NCBI RefSeq assembly: GCF_902522795.1
Contig: NZ_CABYWZ010000008.1
Coordinates: 1-62,494, forward strand
DNA: 62,494 bases
DNA from: an uncultured Prochlorococcus sp.
GTDB lineage: Bacteria; Cyanobacteriota; Cyanobacteriia; PCC-6307; Cyanobiaceae
Direction: 5' to 3'
Shown here piece after piece: positions 15,836 to 24,166 of this stretch. Every line of letters begins with the position of its first letter. Positions within the stretch are counted from its first letter, which is position 1. The notes below the pieces were generated by a model, which saw nothing but the letters and a program-made list of their open reading frames with translations, was not told the origin of the DNA and did not search any database. The position numbers and the translations under genes are program-made.

Positions 15836-18800
15836 ATGAGTTTAAATACTTTAGTTGATTATATTTCGAACTCACAAATTACTTCTGAATTAATAAAAAG
15901 AATTTCAAAAAATAATGAATTAAATATTGTTGGTTCAAGTAGATATGCAAAATCAATAATCTTAAATAGCATTGCAAGAAAAGAGGAAAAAAATATATTA
16001 TTAATTTGTCCTAATGTAGAAATTGCCTACAAATGGATTGGTTATTTTGAAAGTATAAATGATAAAGCAGTTTTATATTATCCTCCAACAGAACATCTAC
16101 CCTACGCATCAATTAATAAATCCAAGGAGATTGAATTTAGTCAGGTAACTGTTTTATCCAAATTGATAAAAAAAGAGAAAAATGAACTTAACATTGTTAT
16201 ATCAACAGAGAGATCACTACAACCTCATCTAATAAATAAAAACTTATTAATTGAAAACAAATTAGATTTGCAAAAAGGGGTTGAAATCGAGATTCAAGAA
16301 TTAGCAAATAAACTTACCTTGCTGGGGTATACGAAGGATAATGTAACTTCAACAGAAGGATTTTGGAGTAGGAGAGGGGAAATAATAGATATTTATCCTG
16401 TCAATAATGAGTTTCCTATAAGATTAGAATTTTTTGATAATGTAATAGAGAAAATAAGAGAATATAATCCCCATACACAGAAAACATTAGAAAGTATCAA
16501 TAATATTGAAATAATTCAGGCTGGATTTGATTTGCTAATAAAAGATAAGTTAAATAATTTATCTAAGAACAGTATTTTTAATTCAGAAGATACAAATAAA
16601 AATAATCTTGATCGTTATTTAGGAATAATTGAAAAAGAACCCTCAAACATAATAGATTTTATAAATAGGGAAACAATTCTTGTAATTGATGAATTAGAAG
16701 ATTGTAAAAAATTTGCGAATAATTGGTATCTAGATTCAGAAAGTAATTTTGATAATTATGCTTATGAATTAAATGAAAATCTTAAAAATAATGACATAAA
16801 TTTAGAGGCCAAACCTAATTTGCATCTAAAGTTTGACGAAATATTAAATTCTTTAGAAAATTTTAATTTAATAAAATTTTATGAATTTGAATCTAAAGTC
16901 AATATTGATAATAGGTTTTTGTTAAACGATAAAAGATTAAATTCATACTCTAAAAATATAGGAAAATTAGCCAATGATATAAATAAAAATATAAAAAATA
17001 ATGAGAAAGTATGGATATTATCAGCACAACCATTGAGAACCAAGACTTTACTTTTTGAGCACGAATGTAATGCAAACTTCTTAAACAATCCTAATGATAT
17101 TGATGGAGCATTTAAGTCAATAAACAATTCTACTCCTTTAATTTTAAAAAATAAAAACAATTATGAAATCGAGGGATTTTATCTTCCGATATGGAAGGTT
17201 GTCCTGATGACAGATAAAGAATTATTTTCACAACAATCTCTTTTTAATAATGTATTCGTAAGAAGAAAAAAAAGAAGTATCAATTCAAATATAAATATAA
17301 ATAAAATTAGTCCTGGTGATTTTATAGTACATAAAAATCATGGAATAGGAAGATTTTTAAAAATAGAAAAAATAAATATAACTGGAGATTCAAGAGATTA
17401 TTTAGTCATTCAGTATCAGGACGGGAAGATAAGTGTCGCCGCTGATCAACTTGGTAGTGTTAACAGGTATAGATCAAGCGGAAAAATAAAGCCAAAAATA
17501 AATAAATTAGGTGGGACAGAATGGGAAAGAATAAAAGAGAAAAATAAGAAACAAATCAAAAAAGTTGCTGTCGATATTTTAAAACTTTATGCAAAGAGAG
17601 AAAAATTAAAGGGATACATGTACCCAGAAGATGGTCCTTGGCAAGATGAATTAGAGGAATCATTCCCTTATCAACCAACACCTGATCAAATTACTGCTGT
17701 AGAAGAAATAAAATCTGACATGGAAAGCGATAAGCCAATGGACAGGCTAGTTTGTGGAGATGTAGGATTTGGCAAAACAGAAGTCGCTGTTCGGGCTATT
17801 TTTAAAGCTATTACATCAGGGAAACAGGTAATATTACTTGCACCCACAACAATCCTAGCCCAGCAACATTGGAGGACTATAAATAATAGATTTTCACCTT
17901 ACCCAATAAAAGTATCATTACTAAATAGATTCAAAACCGTTAATGAAAGAAGGGAAATCTATGCAGGTTTGAAAAATAACAACATTGATTTACTTGTAGC
18001 AACGCACCAAATTTTAGGAAAAGAAACAGAAATTAAAAACTTAGGACTACTAGTTATTGATGAAGAACAAAGATTTGGAGTAAGACAAAAGGAGAAAATT
18101 AAAAAAATCAAAACCAACATAGACGTTTTAACTCTCTCGGCAACTCCAATTCCAAGAACTCTTTATATGAGCTTATCTGGACTAAGACAAATGAGCTTAC
18201 TAAATACTCCTCCTCCATCAAGAAGATCAATAAAAACATATTTATCTGAAATAGATATGGATGTTATAAGAACTGCAATTAATCAAGAACTTGATAGGGG
18301 AGGTCAAATTTTTTATGTTCTTCCAAGAATTTCCGATATCGATCAAGCTATAAACAAATTAAAAAATATGTTTCCCAGATTAAAATTTATTGTTGCTCAT
18401 GGGCAAATGAACGAAACAGAGCTTGAAAATGCAATGATTGCTTTTAATAATGGAGAAGTAGATCTAATGATATGCACAACGATAATTGAAAGTGGATTAG
18501 ACATCCCTAAAGTAAATACAATTATTATTGAAGATTCTCACAAATTTGGCCTTTCACAACTTTATCAACTCAGAGGAAGAGTTGGCAGAAGCGGTGTTCA
18601 AGCACATGCTTGGTTATTTTATCCAAATTTAAATAAAATTAATGACGCTGCAAAACAAAGATTGAAAGCGATAAAAGATTTTTCAGAACTAGGAAGTGGA
18701 TACCAACTTGCAATGAAAGATATGGAAATAAGAGGTGTTGGTAGTTTACTAGGAGAAGAACAAAGTGGAAAGGTTAATGCTATTGGATATGATTTATATA

Positions 18801-19348
18801 TAGAAATGCTCCATGAGGCTATTTCAGAAATCAATGGGCAAGAAATACCTGAAGTTCACGACACTCAAATTGATTTACCAATAAATGCATTTATACCTGC
18901 AACATGGATATTAAACAGGGAAGAGAAGCTTGAGGCTTACAAATCTGCTACTGAATGTTCAAATAATGATGAATTAACTGAATTAGCTATAGATTGGGTT
19001 AATAGATATGGAAACCTACCCAAACCTGTTGAGTCCTTAATTATGATAATGAGACTAAAATTATTAGCTAAAAAATGTGGTTTTAACAAGATCAAGCTCA
19101 AAAAGCCAAACATCCTGATAGAGACTAAATTAAAAAATTCTACTTTTAAACTTCTTAAAAATTCCTTAGCAAGTAGTGTACAAAATAAATTTCAATTTAA
19201 TGAAGGCGAACAATTATCAATAATAACTATAAGGGGTTTAGGTGTAACTGAAATTCAATACCAAATTGATCAACTTATGTTATGGTTTGGATCTTTTGAA
19301 AGAGAAATAAAGAATTTCGATAAAGAACTCCTTATGAAAAAAGAGTAA
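15836..19348 (+). CDS. mfd: Transcription-repair coupling factor Mfd
   Basis: 1170 residues, normal family length. UvrB-homology N-terminus (about 1-350), RNA-polymerase interaction domain (about 490-570, with GDFIVHKNHGIGRF and the YQDGKISVAADQL strand), RecG-like SF2 translocase with Walker A GDVGFGKTE near residue 641, DEEQ box near 741 and TLSATPIPRTLYM, and a C-terminal TRCF domain. It removes stalled RNA polymerase at lesions and recruits UvrA, linking transcription to nucleotide excision repair, which is useful under strong light. Own promoter at 15771-15799. No truncation seen. Confidence 0.97.
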   Translation: MSLNTLVDYISNSQITSELIKRISKNNELNIVGSSRYAKSIILNSIARKEEKNILLICPNVEIAYKWIGYFESINDKAVLYYPPTEHLPYASINKSKEIEFSQVTVLSKLIKKEKNELNIVISTERSLQPHLINKNLLIENKLDLQKGVEIEIQELANKLTLLGYTKDNVTSTEGFWSRRGEIIDIYPVNNEFPIRLEFFDNVIEKIREYNPHTQKTLESINNIEIIQAGFDLLIKDKLNNLSKNSIFNSEDTNKNNLDRYLGIIEKEPSNIIDFINRETILVIDELEDCKKFANNWYLDSESNFDNYAYELNENLKNNDINLEAKPNLHLKFDEILNSLENFNLIKFYEFESKVNIDNRFLLNDKRLNSYSKNIGKLANDINKNIKNNEKVWILSAQPLRTKTLLFEHECNANFLNNPNDIDGAFKSINNSTPLILKNKNNYEIEGFYLPIWKVVLMTDKELFSQQSLFNNVFVRRKKRSINSNININKISPGDFIVHKNHGIGRFLKIEKINITGDSRDYLVIQYQDGKISVAADQLGSVNRYRSSGKIKPKINKLGGTEWERIKEKNKKQIKKVAVDILKLYAKREKLKGYMYPEDGPWQDELEESFPYQPTPDQITAVEEIKSDMESDKPMDRLVCGDVGFGKTEVAVRAIFKAITSGKQVILLAPTTILAQQHWRTINNRFSPYPIKVSLLNRFKTVNERREIYAGLKNNNIDLLVATHQILGKETEIKNLGLLVIDEEQRFGVRQKEKIKKIKTNIDVLTLSATPIPRTLYMSLSGLRQMSLLNTPPPSRRSIKTYLSEIDMDVIRTAINQELDRGGQIFYVLPRISDIDQAINKLKNMFPRLKFIVAHGQMNETELENAMIAFNNGEVDLMICTTIIESGLDIPKVNTIIIEDSHKFGLSQLYQLRGRVGRSGVQAHAWLFYPNLNKINDAAKQRLKAIKDFSELGSGYQLAMKDMEIRGVGSLLGEEQSGKVNAIGYDLYIEMLHEAISEINGQEIPEVHDTQIDLPINAFIPATWILNREEKLEAYKSATECSNNDELTELAIDWVNRYGNLPKPVESLIMIMRLKLLAKKCGFNKIKLKKPNILIETKLKNSTFKLLKNSLASSVQNKFQFNEGEQLSIITIRGLGVTEIQYQIDQLMLWFGSFEREIKNFDKELLMKKE

Positions 19349-19420
19349 ATTATTAAATAATTATTTAAAATCCGCGAAAGAGTTTAATTTCGGTTAGGTT
19401 TATAAAAATTTATACACTTT

Positions 19421-19582
19421 ATGGGTGAATATATAGACGTCGGAATCCAAAATTCGATTTTACCTTTATCAATTATACTATCGTCCATAATTTTTGGTAT
19501 CTACGCTCTGTTAGGAGTTGAGACAGAAAATGATGATGACGACTCTGATTCAGGAAGTGGTGGCCTAATGCAACCTATCTGA
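19421..19582 (+). CDS. Small one-helix membrane protein with acidic tail, 53 aa
   Basis: Starts MGEYIDVGIQN, then a hydrophobic helix (about 12-33, LPLSIILSSIIFGIYALL), and a tail containing a run of four Asp followed by Ser/Gly and ending LMQPI. Stop TGA at 19580-19582, 2 bp from the convergent 19585 gene. The helix-plus-Asp/Ser tail recalls the small photosynthesis accessory proteins of picocyanobacteria, but I cannot assign it to a named subunit. Predicted from reading frame and hydropathy only. Confidence 0.55.
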   Translation: MGEYIDVGIQNSILPLSIILSSIIFGIYALLGVETENDDDDSDSGSGGLMQPI

Positions 19583-19584
19583 AA

Positions 19585-19953
19585 TTATTTATAAACAATT
19601 TTTTTTGACTTTCTTTTAGAAATCCTAAATAATCTATATAAAGAACCTATCATTAAAATAACTGCAATAAAGGAAGAGACAAAAATAAAGATTACCAAAA
19701 ATATTTCGTAAAGATATGAAAAGAGGTTGATTATTATCAAAAAAGATTTATTTATCGTAGTAGGTAGGTTTTGTAACATAGTATTTTTATTAGGAATTAA
19801 ATAATTTATATAAACTAATAAAACACTCAAAATAAACAAAAAGATAGATTCAGTGAAAAGTCTTTTTTTTGATTTTCTTCTAAAATTTATTTTTTTTTTA
19901 AAAATATATTTATCAGAATTATTATTCAAATTTGGGTTTTTTAAATCTGCCAT
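19585..19953 (-). CDS. Hypothetical two-helix membrane protein, 122 aa
   Basis: Basic N-terminus with Lys/Arg clusters (about residues 15-35), a first helix (about 35-52), a polar loop containing PNKNTMLQNLPTT, a second helix pair (about 65-105) and a basic tail rich in Lys/Arg. No family recognised. Lys-rich ends suggest a cytosolic location of both termini. Positioned between the small protein at 19421 (convergent) and the DUF4335 gene. Confidence 0.5.
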   Translation of the reverse strand: MADLKNPNLNNNSDKYIFKKKINFRRKSKKRLFTESIFLFILSVLLVYINYLIPNKNTMLQNLPTTINKSFLIIINLFSYLYEIFLVIFIFVSSFIAVILMIGSLYRLFRISKRKSKKIVYK

Positions 19954-20039
19954 ACATCAAAGCTAAAAGAATAAATTAATTACTCTGAATTGAAATTAAC
20001 CTATAGTATCGTGCTTGTATTTAAGATGCTAATTGCTCT

Positions 20040-20630
20040 TTATTCTGGACTTATTAGTTCTTTTTTTTCTATATTTTCAAAAGGATTATTAAAATAAATA
20101 ATAGAATAGGAAAATGCAATTAAAGAGCAAATTGCAATAAATGGTGGAATAAAGAAATTGAACAATTTAACTTTTTTATTTAACCCAAATCTTAATTTTT
20201 TAGGAATGTTACTAGTTATATTAGTTTTTTTTATTCTTACTTTTGGCGATTCATTTAACTGATCAAAACAATTTATAGTATCTGAAAGCAATGAATTACC
20301 AATTTTTAAAACTAAAGGCTTTACATCTGGTTTAGAGCTCTTGAGAACAATGTTGTGTATGTGTAGATTGTCAGCTTTTATATCAATTAATTTAGACTCA
20401 AATAATGGTATTTCGTTTTTTATTAGAAGATTTGAATAAATATAAAAAGCATTCATAATAGGTCCCAAATGTTCAATTTTACCTTCAATAAGTGGTTTAT
20501 CAATTATGTTTAATTTCCATTGAGAAATTATAGATATTTGATCTTTATTTTCATTATTTGAATAATCTGGCAATCCGATTATTTCAAGACTTACTGAAGA
20601 TTGATGAAATGATAATTTATTTTGCATCAT
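20040..20630 (-). CDS. DUF4335 family protein
   Basis: 196 residues: a soluble N-terminal domain (1-145, containing VSLEIIGLPDYS near the start and LVLKIGNSLLSDTINCFDQL), a basic linker and a C-terminal hydrophobic helix (about 165-185) with a short acidic tail. It follows the DUF3038 gene by one base on the same strand. The two families are neighbours in cyanobacterial genomes generally, which is the main ground for the name. Function unknown; I infer a membrane-anchored partner of DUF3038. Confidence 0.65.
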   Translation of the reverse strand: MMQNKLSFHQSSVSLEIIGLPDYSNNENKDQISIISQWKLNIIDKPLIEGKIEHLGPIMNAFYIYSNLLIKNEIPLFESKLIDIKADNLHIHNIVLKSSKPDVKPLVLKIGNSLLSDTINCFDQLNESPKVRIKKTNITSNIPKKLRFGLNKKVKLFNFFIPPFIAICSLIAFSYSIIYFNNPFENIEKKELISPE

Positions 20631-20631
20631 A

Positions 20632-21156
20632 TTAAAAATCGTATAAAAAATTCTTCAACTTTTGATAACCCTGATTTGATATGCAAAAAGATAAAATAAG
20701 CAAAGATTTTATAATAATCTCATCATTTTCAGCTTGATTTAAAAGCTTTTTAACTCTCATGCTATCTATATTAAATCTCTCTTTAATTAACTCAATAAAT
20801 CTCTTATTAAAATCATTCCAAATAACAGAATTTTCTTCAATATCTTCTTTAGATTTCAAAATCTCTCTTATATAAGGATATAAATATTTAGACATTTCAA
20901 CTGTAATTCTAATTAAGGCATCGAATTCATTAAGTTTAATATTGTTACTAACATAAGATCTTCTCAATGGATTATTGTTCCTTAATTTCCAAATAGTTAC
21001 CTTATTTGGTAAAACATTATTTAGATTAAGTCTATTTGATACGGCGTAGAGGGACTGGATACCATTTAAGTCAATAGTTTCTAGTATTAGTAATAATAAA
21101 TCAAGCCTCTCTATTGATTTTCTTGATACCTGATTTCCTCTAGTTAAAACTTTAAT
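20632..21156 (-). CDS. DUF3038 family protein, probable ATT start
   Basis: With start at 21156 the protein has about 174 residues. It contains the family-like N-terminal block IERLDLLLLILETIDLNG, then a helical domain with LYPYIREILKS, and ends YQKLKNFLYDF. The frame is open from the stop at 21163-21165 onward but has no ATG, GTG or TTG until a TTG at 20965-20967, which would remove the first 60 or so residues including the conserved block. The only plausible upstream initiator is ATT at 21154-21156, preceded by AAAGAAC. It forms an operon with DUF4335. A frameshift or sequence error is the alternative explanation. Function unknown. Confidence 0.65.
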   Translation of the reverse strand: MKVLTRGNQVSRKSIERLDLLLLILETIDLNGIQSLYAVSNRLNLNNVLPNKVTIWKLRNNNPLRRSYVSNNIKLNEFDALIRITVEMSKYLYPYIREILKSKEDIEENSVIWNDFNKRFIELIKERFNIDSMRVKKLLNQAENDEIIIKSLLILSFCISNQGYQKLKNFLYDF

Positions 21157-21179
21157 TGTTCTTTATTAAATATAGACTG

Positions 21180-21185
21180 ATTATA
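21180..21185 (-). promoter_or_regulatory. TATAAT -10 box upstream of DUF3038
   Basis: A perfect TATAAT on the minus strand lies 24 bp before the proposed ATT start, just after the DUF2949 stop. It could drive DUF3038-DUF4335 with a transcription start near 21173 and a leader of under 20 bases. No good -35 is visible, so it may be fortuitous. Confidence 0.35.
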
Positions 21186-21194
21186 ACAGGATTA

Positions 21195-21392
21195 TTAATC
21201 CATTTTTTGAAATAAAAATGAATATAACTTATCAAGTTCTTCAATAGTTAGCATTCCATAACTCCATAATAATATTGGTAGAGGAGTGTTATTTTTTAAA
21301 GATAATTTTATACCAAGTTCAATAGTAGCTTCATCTAGACCTAATACATTAAATAAATAAATTATCGTTTCTCTAGATAGATTATTATTCAT
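21195..21392 (-). CDS. DUF2949 family protein, 65 aa
   Basis: A short soluble protein with LGLDEATIELGIKLS, the PLPILLWSYGMLTIEELDKLY block and a C-terminal aromatic tail, matching the pattern of the cyanobacterial DUF2949 family (AAIELG..., PLPIVLWxFGLI...). Function unknown. It lies 5 bp after the UbiH-like gene and upstream of DUF3038 on the same strand. Confidence 0.7.
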   Translation of the reverse strand: MNNNLSRETIIYLFNVLGLDEATIELGIKLSLKNNTPLPILLWSYGMLTIEELDKLYSFLFQKMD

Positions 21393-21397
21393 TAATT

Positions 21398-22552
21398 CTA
21401 TTTAATACTTGAGTAAATGAGAGATTTAGTCATTTGATTTAGGACTATTTTTCTTGTAAAAAGAAATTTATTTAAAAGTAAAAATGAAAATTTCCTAATT
21501 GGAAATAAAAAGACGTTTCTATTGGCAAAAATTGATATCAATGAGTCAGTTATAAAAATAGTGAAGATAATATCTAAAATCCTGCTTGAAAAATAATTAA
21601 ATTTAAATAATATCAATTGCATTTTAGTAATAGCAGTATGTTTATTTAAAAGATCATAAATAGTATTAACATCTCTCCAACAAGTATTTAGACCCTGACC
21701 ACCAACAGGATGAAATGTATGAAATGCATCTCCTACAAAAACTAATTTTTTAAAATTTAAAACTGGTAAATTCAAGGATAAAGAAACAGGAAAAATATTA
21801 AATTCGCCAATTATTTGGTCCAACTTAAATTCATCTGGCAAAATTGTAGATAAATTATCCATTAAAAAATTCTTGTTAGAATTTAACCTTTCTATTGCCT
21901 TTAATGTACTTGAAGTCCAAATTACTTGATATAAGTTTTTTTCTAAAGGTAATAATGCAAGTGGGCCTTCTTTTCTAAAAATTTCATAAGCACGCTTTTC
22001 ACAATGACCTCTAAGAGATACTTTAAAAGTTAAACAAGACTGACTATAAGATTTTTTTATATCAACAAAATCAAAGAATTTTTTATCAAGAGAGTTAGCT
22101 CCAGTTGAAAAGAATTGATAATCAAATAATATTTTTTTTAGTGCCAATTTCTGTGGTGTCATAAAAAAAATATTTTCATAATTATCAATCTCTTTAAAGA
22201 AAACGTTTATGAGATCCGAATGTTTAACTACCCAGCCAATATTTTCAGAAGAACTTATATCATCATCCAAGTCAAAGGTTGATAAATTGGTAAAAGCAGA
22301 AGTTACGCTATCTGAAATTGAAAGGGTATCAAAGCCGAATAAAAATGGTTCTAATTTTTCCCAAAGTCTGAATTTTGATAAGATTTTTCTTGTTGAGTGA
22401 GTAATTGCATAAGTTTTATCTTTATCAATTAATCTATCTTTCGTTAATAAATCAGTTAAATAAATATTGCAATCAAATTTTGAAAGTGCAATTGCAAGTA
22501 ATAAACCTGTGGGACCTGATCCAACAATTTTAAAATTGAATTTATTTTCCAT
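21398..22552 (-). CDS. UbiH/VisC-like FAD-dependent monooxygenase
   Basis: 384 residues. N-terminal dinucleotide-binding motif GSGPTGLLLA (11-20), a mid-protein GD box in FVGDAFHTFHPVGGQGLN near residue 270, and the PHBH-type fold order. Members hydroxylate aromatic rings in ubiquinone or plastoquinone-type synthesis in other bacteria. In cyanobacteria the exact substrate of this homologue is not established and it is often called 2-octaprenyl-6-methoxyphenol hydroxylase by homology. It follows the membrane protein at 22572 by 19 bp and leads the DUF2949-DUF3038-DUF4335 run. Confidence 0.8.
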   Translation of the reverse strand: MENKFNFKIVGSGPTGLLLAIALSKFDCNIYLTDLLTKDRLIDKDKTYAITHSTRKILSKFRLWEKLEPFLFGFDTLSISDSVTSAFTNLSTFDLDDDISSSENIGWVVKHSDLINVFFKEIDNYENIFFMTPQKLALKKILFDYQFFSTGANSLDKKFFDFVDIKKSYSQSCLTFKVSLRGHCEKRAYEIFRKEGPLALLPLEKNLYQVIWTSSTLKAIERLNSNKNFLMDNLSTILPDEFKLDQIIGEFNIFPVSLSLNLPVLNFKKLVFVGDAFHTFHPVGGQGLNTCWRDVNTIYDLLNKHTAITKMQLILFKFNYFSSRILDIIFTIFITDSLISIFANRNVFLFPIRKFSFLLLNKFLFTRKIVLNQMTKSLIYSSIK

Positions 22553-22571
22553 CAGATTATATAAGCATCAG

Positions 22572-23213
22572 CTATCTATTCAAATAAATATAGCAAATTT
22601 CCTCAAATGCTGGTCTTAATAAATAGGGGTAATCACCAACCCATAAATTAATTTCAGGAAGCCAAGCATCGGTCAAATAAAAATCTCTGTCAAAATTACG
22701 GTTATCAGATGTTATTAAACATCTAATACTGGAACCCACCCTAATTTGACTGTGCTTGTTTTCCATAGGAAAACTTAATTTTTCCAAATATCCATCTTCA
22801 TCTTCTAACTCAAGTACTAACCAAGTCCTTTTGTTTTCGACAACTTCTAATCGACCTTGCCTATTAGATTGTTCTCTTGAACTTTCAATCCTTTCTGTTT
22901 TATAGATATCTGATATGTAGCCATCAAAAATAGAAAAAAATTTATATTTTCTTAATTTCAAATTTTTTCTACTTGATTCAAGAATTGGGCCCCAGATTAT
23001 ATACAAAAAGAACCCTACACATAGGAATAACCAGAAATTATTAGTTTGATCTCCAGTAGAACTAATAATTAATGAGATAAATCCACCAATTGAAGATATT
23101 ATTACTCTTTGAAGAATTTTTCTCGGATTCCCCAATGCGTACTTAAATTGACTTCCTGTACCAACTGCAGGAATAAGTTTTGAAATTTGACTTGAATTAA
23201 TTGGAATTAACAT
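22572..23213 (-). CDS. Conserved cyanobacterial membrane-associated protein, 213 aa
   Basis: Residues 1-30 form a polar N-terminus (MLIPINSSQISKLIPAVGTG), two hydrophobic helices follow (about 38-50 and 60-75), then a large soluble C-terminal domain (80-213) with WLVLELEDEDGYLEKL and WLPEINLWVGDYPYL. Similar proteins are sometimes labelled phosphate ABC transporter permease in databases, but two helices and a soluble domain do not support a permease. I keep it as unknown. Its start is 1 bp from the dapB stop, so they are cotranscribed. Confidence 0.65.
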   Translation of the reverse strand: MLIPINSSQISKLIPAVGTGSQFKYALGNPRKILQRVIISSIGGFISLIISSTGDQTNNFWLFLCVGFFLYIIWGPILESSRKNLKLRKYKFFSIFDGYISDIYKTERIESSREQSNRQGRLEVVENKRTWLVLELEDEDGYLEKLSFPMENKHSQIRVGSSIRCLITSDNRNFDRDFYLTDAWLPEINLWVGDYPYLLRPAFEEICYIYLNR

Positions 23214-23214
23214 T

Positions 23215-24063
23215 TTAAAAAATCAATTTTTCAAGTCCGTAAACTAAAGTTTCATAATTACCAATTTTTTTAATAGCCTGTATAACTCCTGGCATGTATG
23301 CCTTTCTATCAATAGTGTCATGCTTAATTGTGTAAGTTTCACCTGGAGATCCCATAATTACTAACTGATGGGCTAATAATCCTGGTAATCTTACAGAATG
23401 TATATTAATGCCTGAATCTCTGAGGCCACCCCGTACACCTTTCAATGACTCAGACTCTTTTACTAAATTCTGATTAAATTTCTTTGGATATTCTTCAATC
23501 ATTTCTGCAGTTTTTATACAAGTCCCACTAGGAGAATCAGCTTTTTGATTATGATGCATCTCTATTAATTCAATATTGTCATAAAACCTTGCAGCTACCG
23601 ATGCCGCCTGCTGGAGAAGAACCATACCTACTGAAAAATTAGGAATTATTGCACAGCCAACCGATGCTTTCTGAGCAAAAACAGATAAATCTTTTATTTG
23701 CGAAGGGCTTAGACCTGTAGTACCTACTACTGGTGAGATACCATATGCAATAGCTGATCTGGTATTTTCATATACAGAATCAGGATGCGTAAAATCAACC
23801 AGCACAGGTTTGATTTTTTCATTTCTATAATTTTGACTAACAGAACATAAAGTTCCTTCAAAATCATTAGAAACAAAAACATCACAATTTTTTACCTTCA
23901 ACAATTCAGAAATATTTGAGCCATTATTCTTTTCGTTTATGTCGATTGCTGCAACAAGTTCACAATCTGTAGAATTTAATACAGTATTAATAACTTCGCT
24001 ACCCATTCTGCCTAAAGCTCCGGATACTAGTACTGGTACGGGTTTTTTAGAATTTTCAATCAT
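23215..24063 (-). CDS. dapB: 4-hydroxy-tetrahydrodipicolinate reductase
   Basis: 282 residues. NAD(P)H-binding [10 protein letters not shown] (about 15-24), the VDFTHP box, and the catalytic [12 protein letters not shown] segment (about 165-176) with the histidine and lysine of the family. It makes tetrahydrodipicolinate in the lysine and diaminopimelate pathway, thus feeding peptidoglycan. Normal length. It is divergent from chlH with a 103-bp gap and heads a downstream run of minus-strand genes. Confidence 0.96.
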   Translation of the reverse strand: MIENSKKPVPVLVSGALGRMGSEVINTVLNSTDCELVAAIDINEKNNGSNISELLKVKNCDVFVSNDFEGTLCSVSQNYRNEKIKPVLVDFTHPDSVYENTRSAIAYGISPVVGTTGLSPSQIKDLSVFAQKASVGCAIIPNFSVGMVLLQQAASVAARFYDNIELIEMHHNQKADSPSGTCIKTAEMIEEYPKKFNQNLVKESESLKGVRGGLRDSGINIHSVRLPGLLAHQLVIMGSPGETYTIKHDTIDRKAYMPGVIQAIKKIGNYETLVYGLEKLIF

Positions 24064-24166
24064 TTTTTTAAAAATTTTTTTTTTAAAAGGTTGTTACACG
24101 CTATTTATATTGCACACAATAACGTCTTTTCACTCGTAGGCTGGTAGAAATACTTAAAGAAAATCA

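Noticed and set aside
20632..21162. Frameshift in DUF3038 as the reason for the missing start
   Set aside because: The frame is continuous and family-like from 21162 to the end, so a frameshift is not needed inside the gene; a non-canonical start explains it better, though an error at the very start cannot be excluded.
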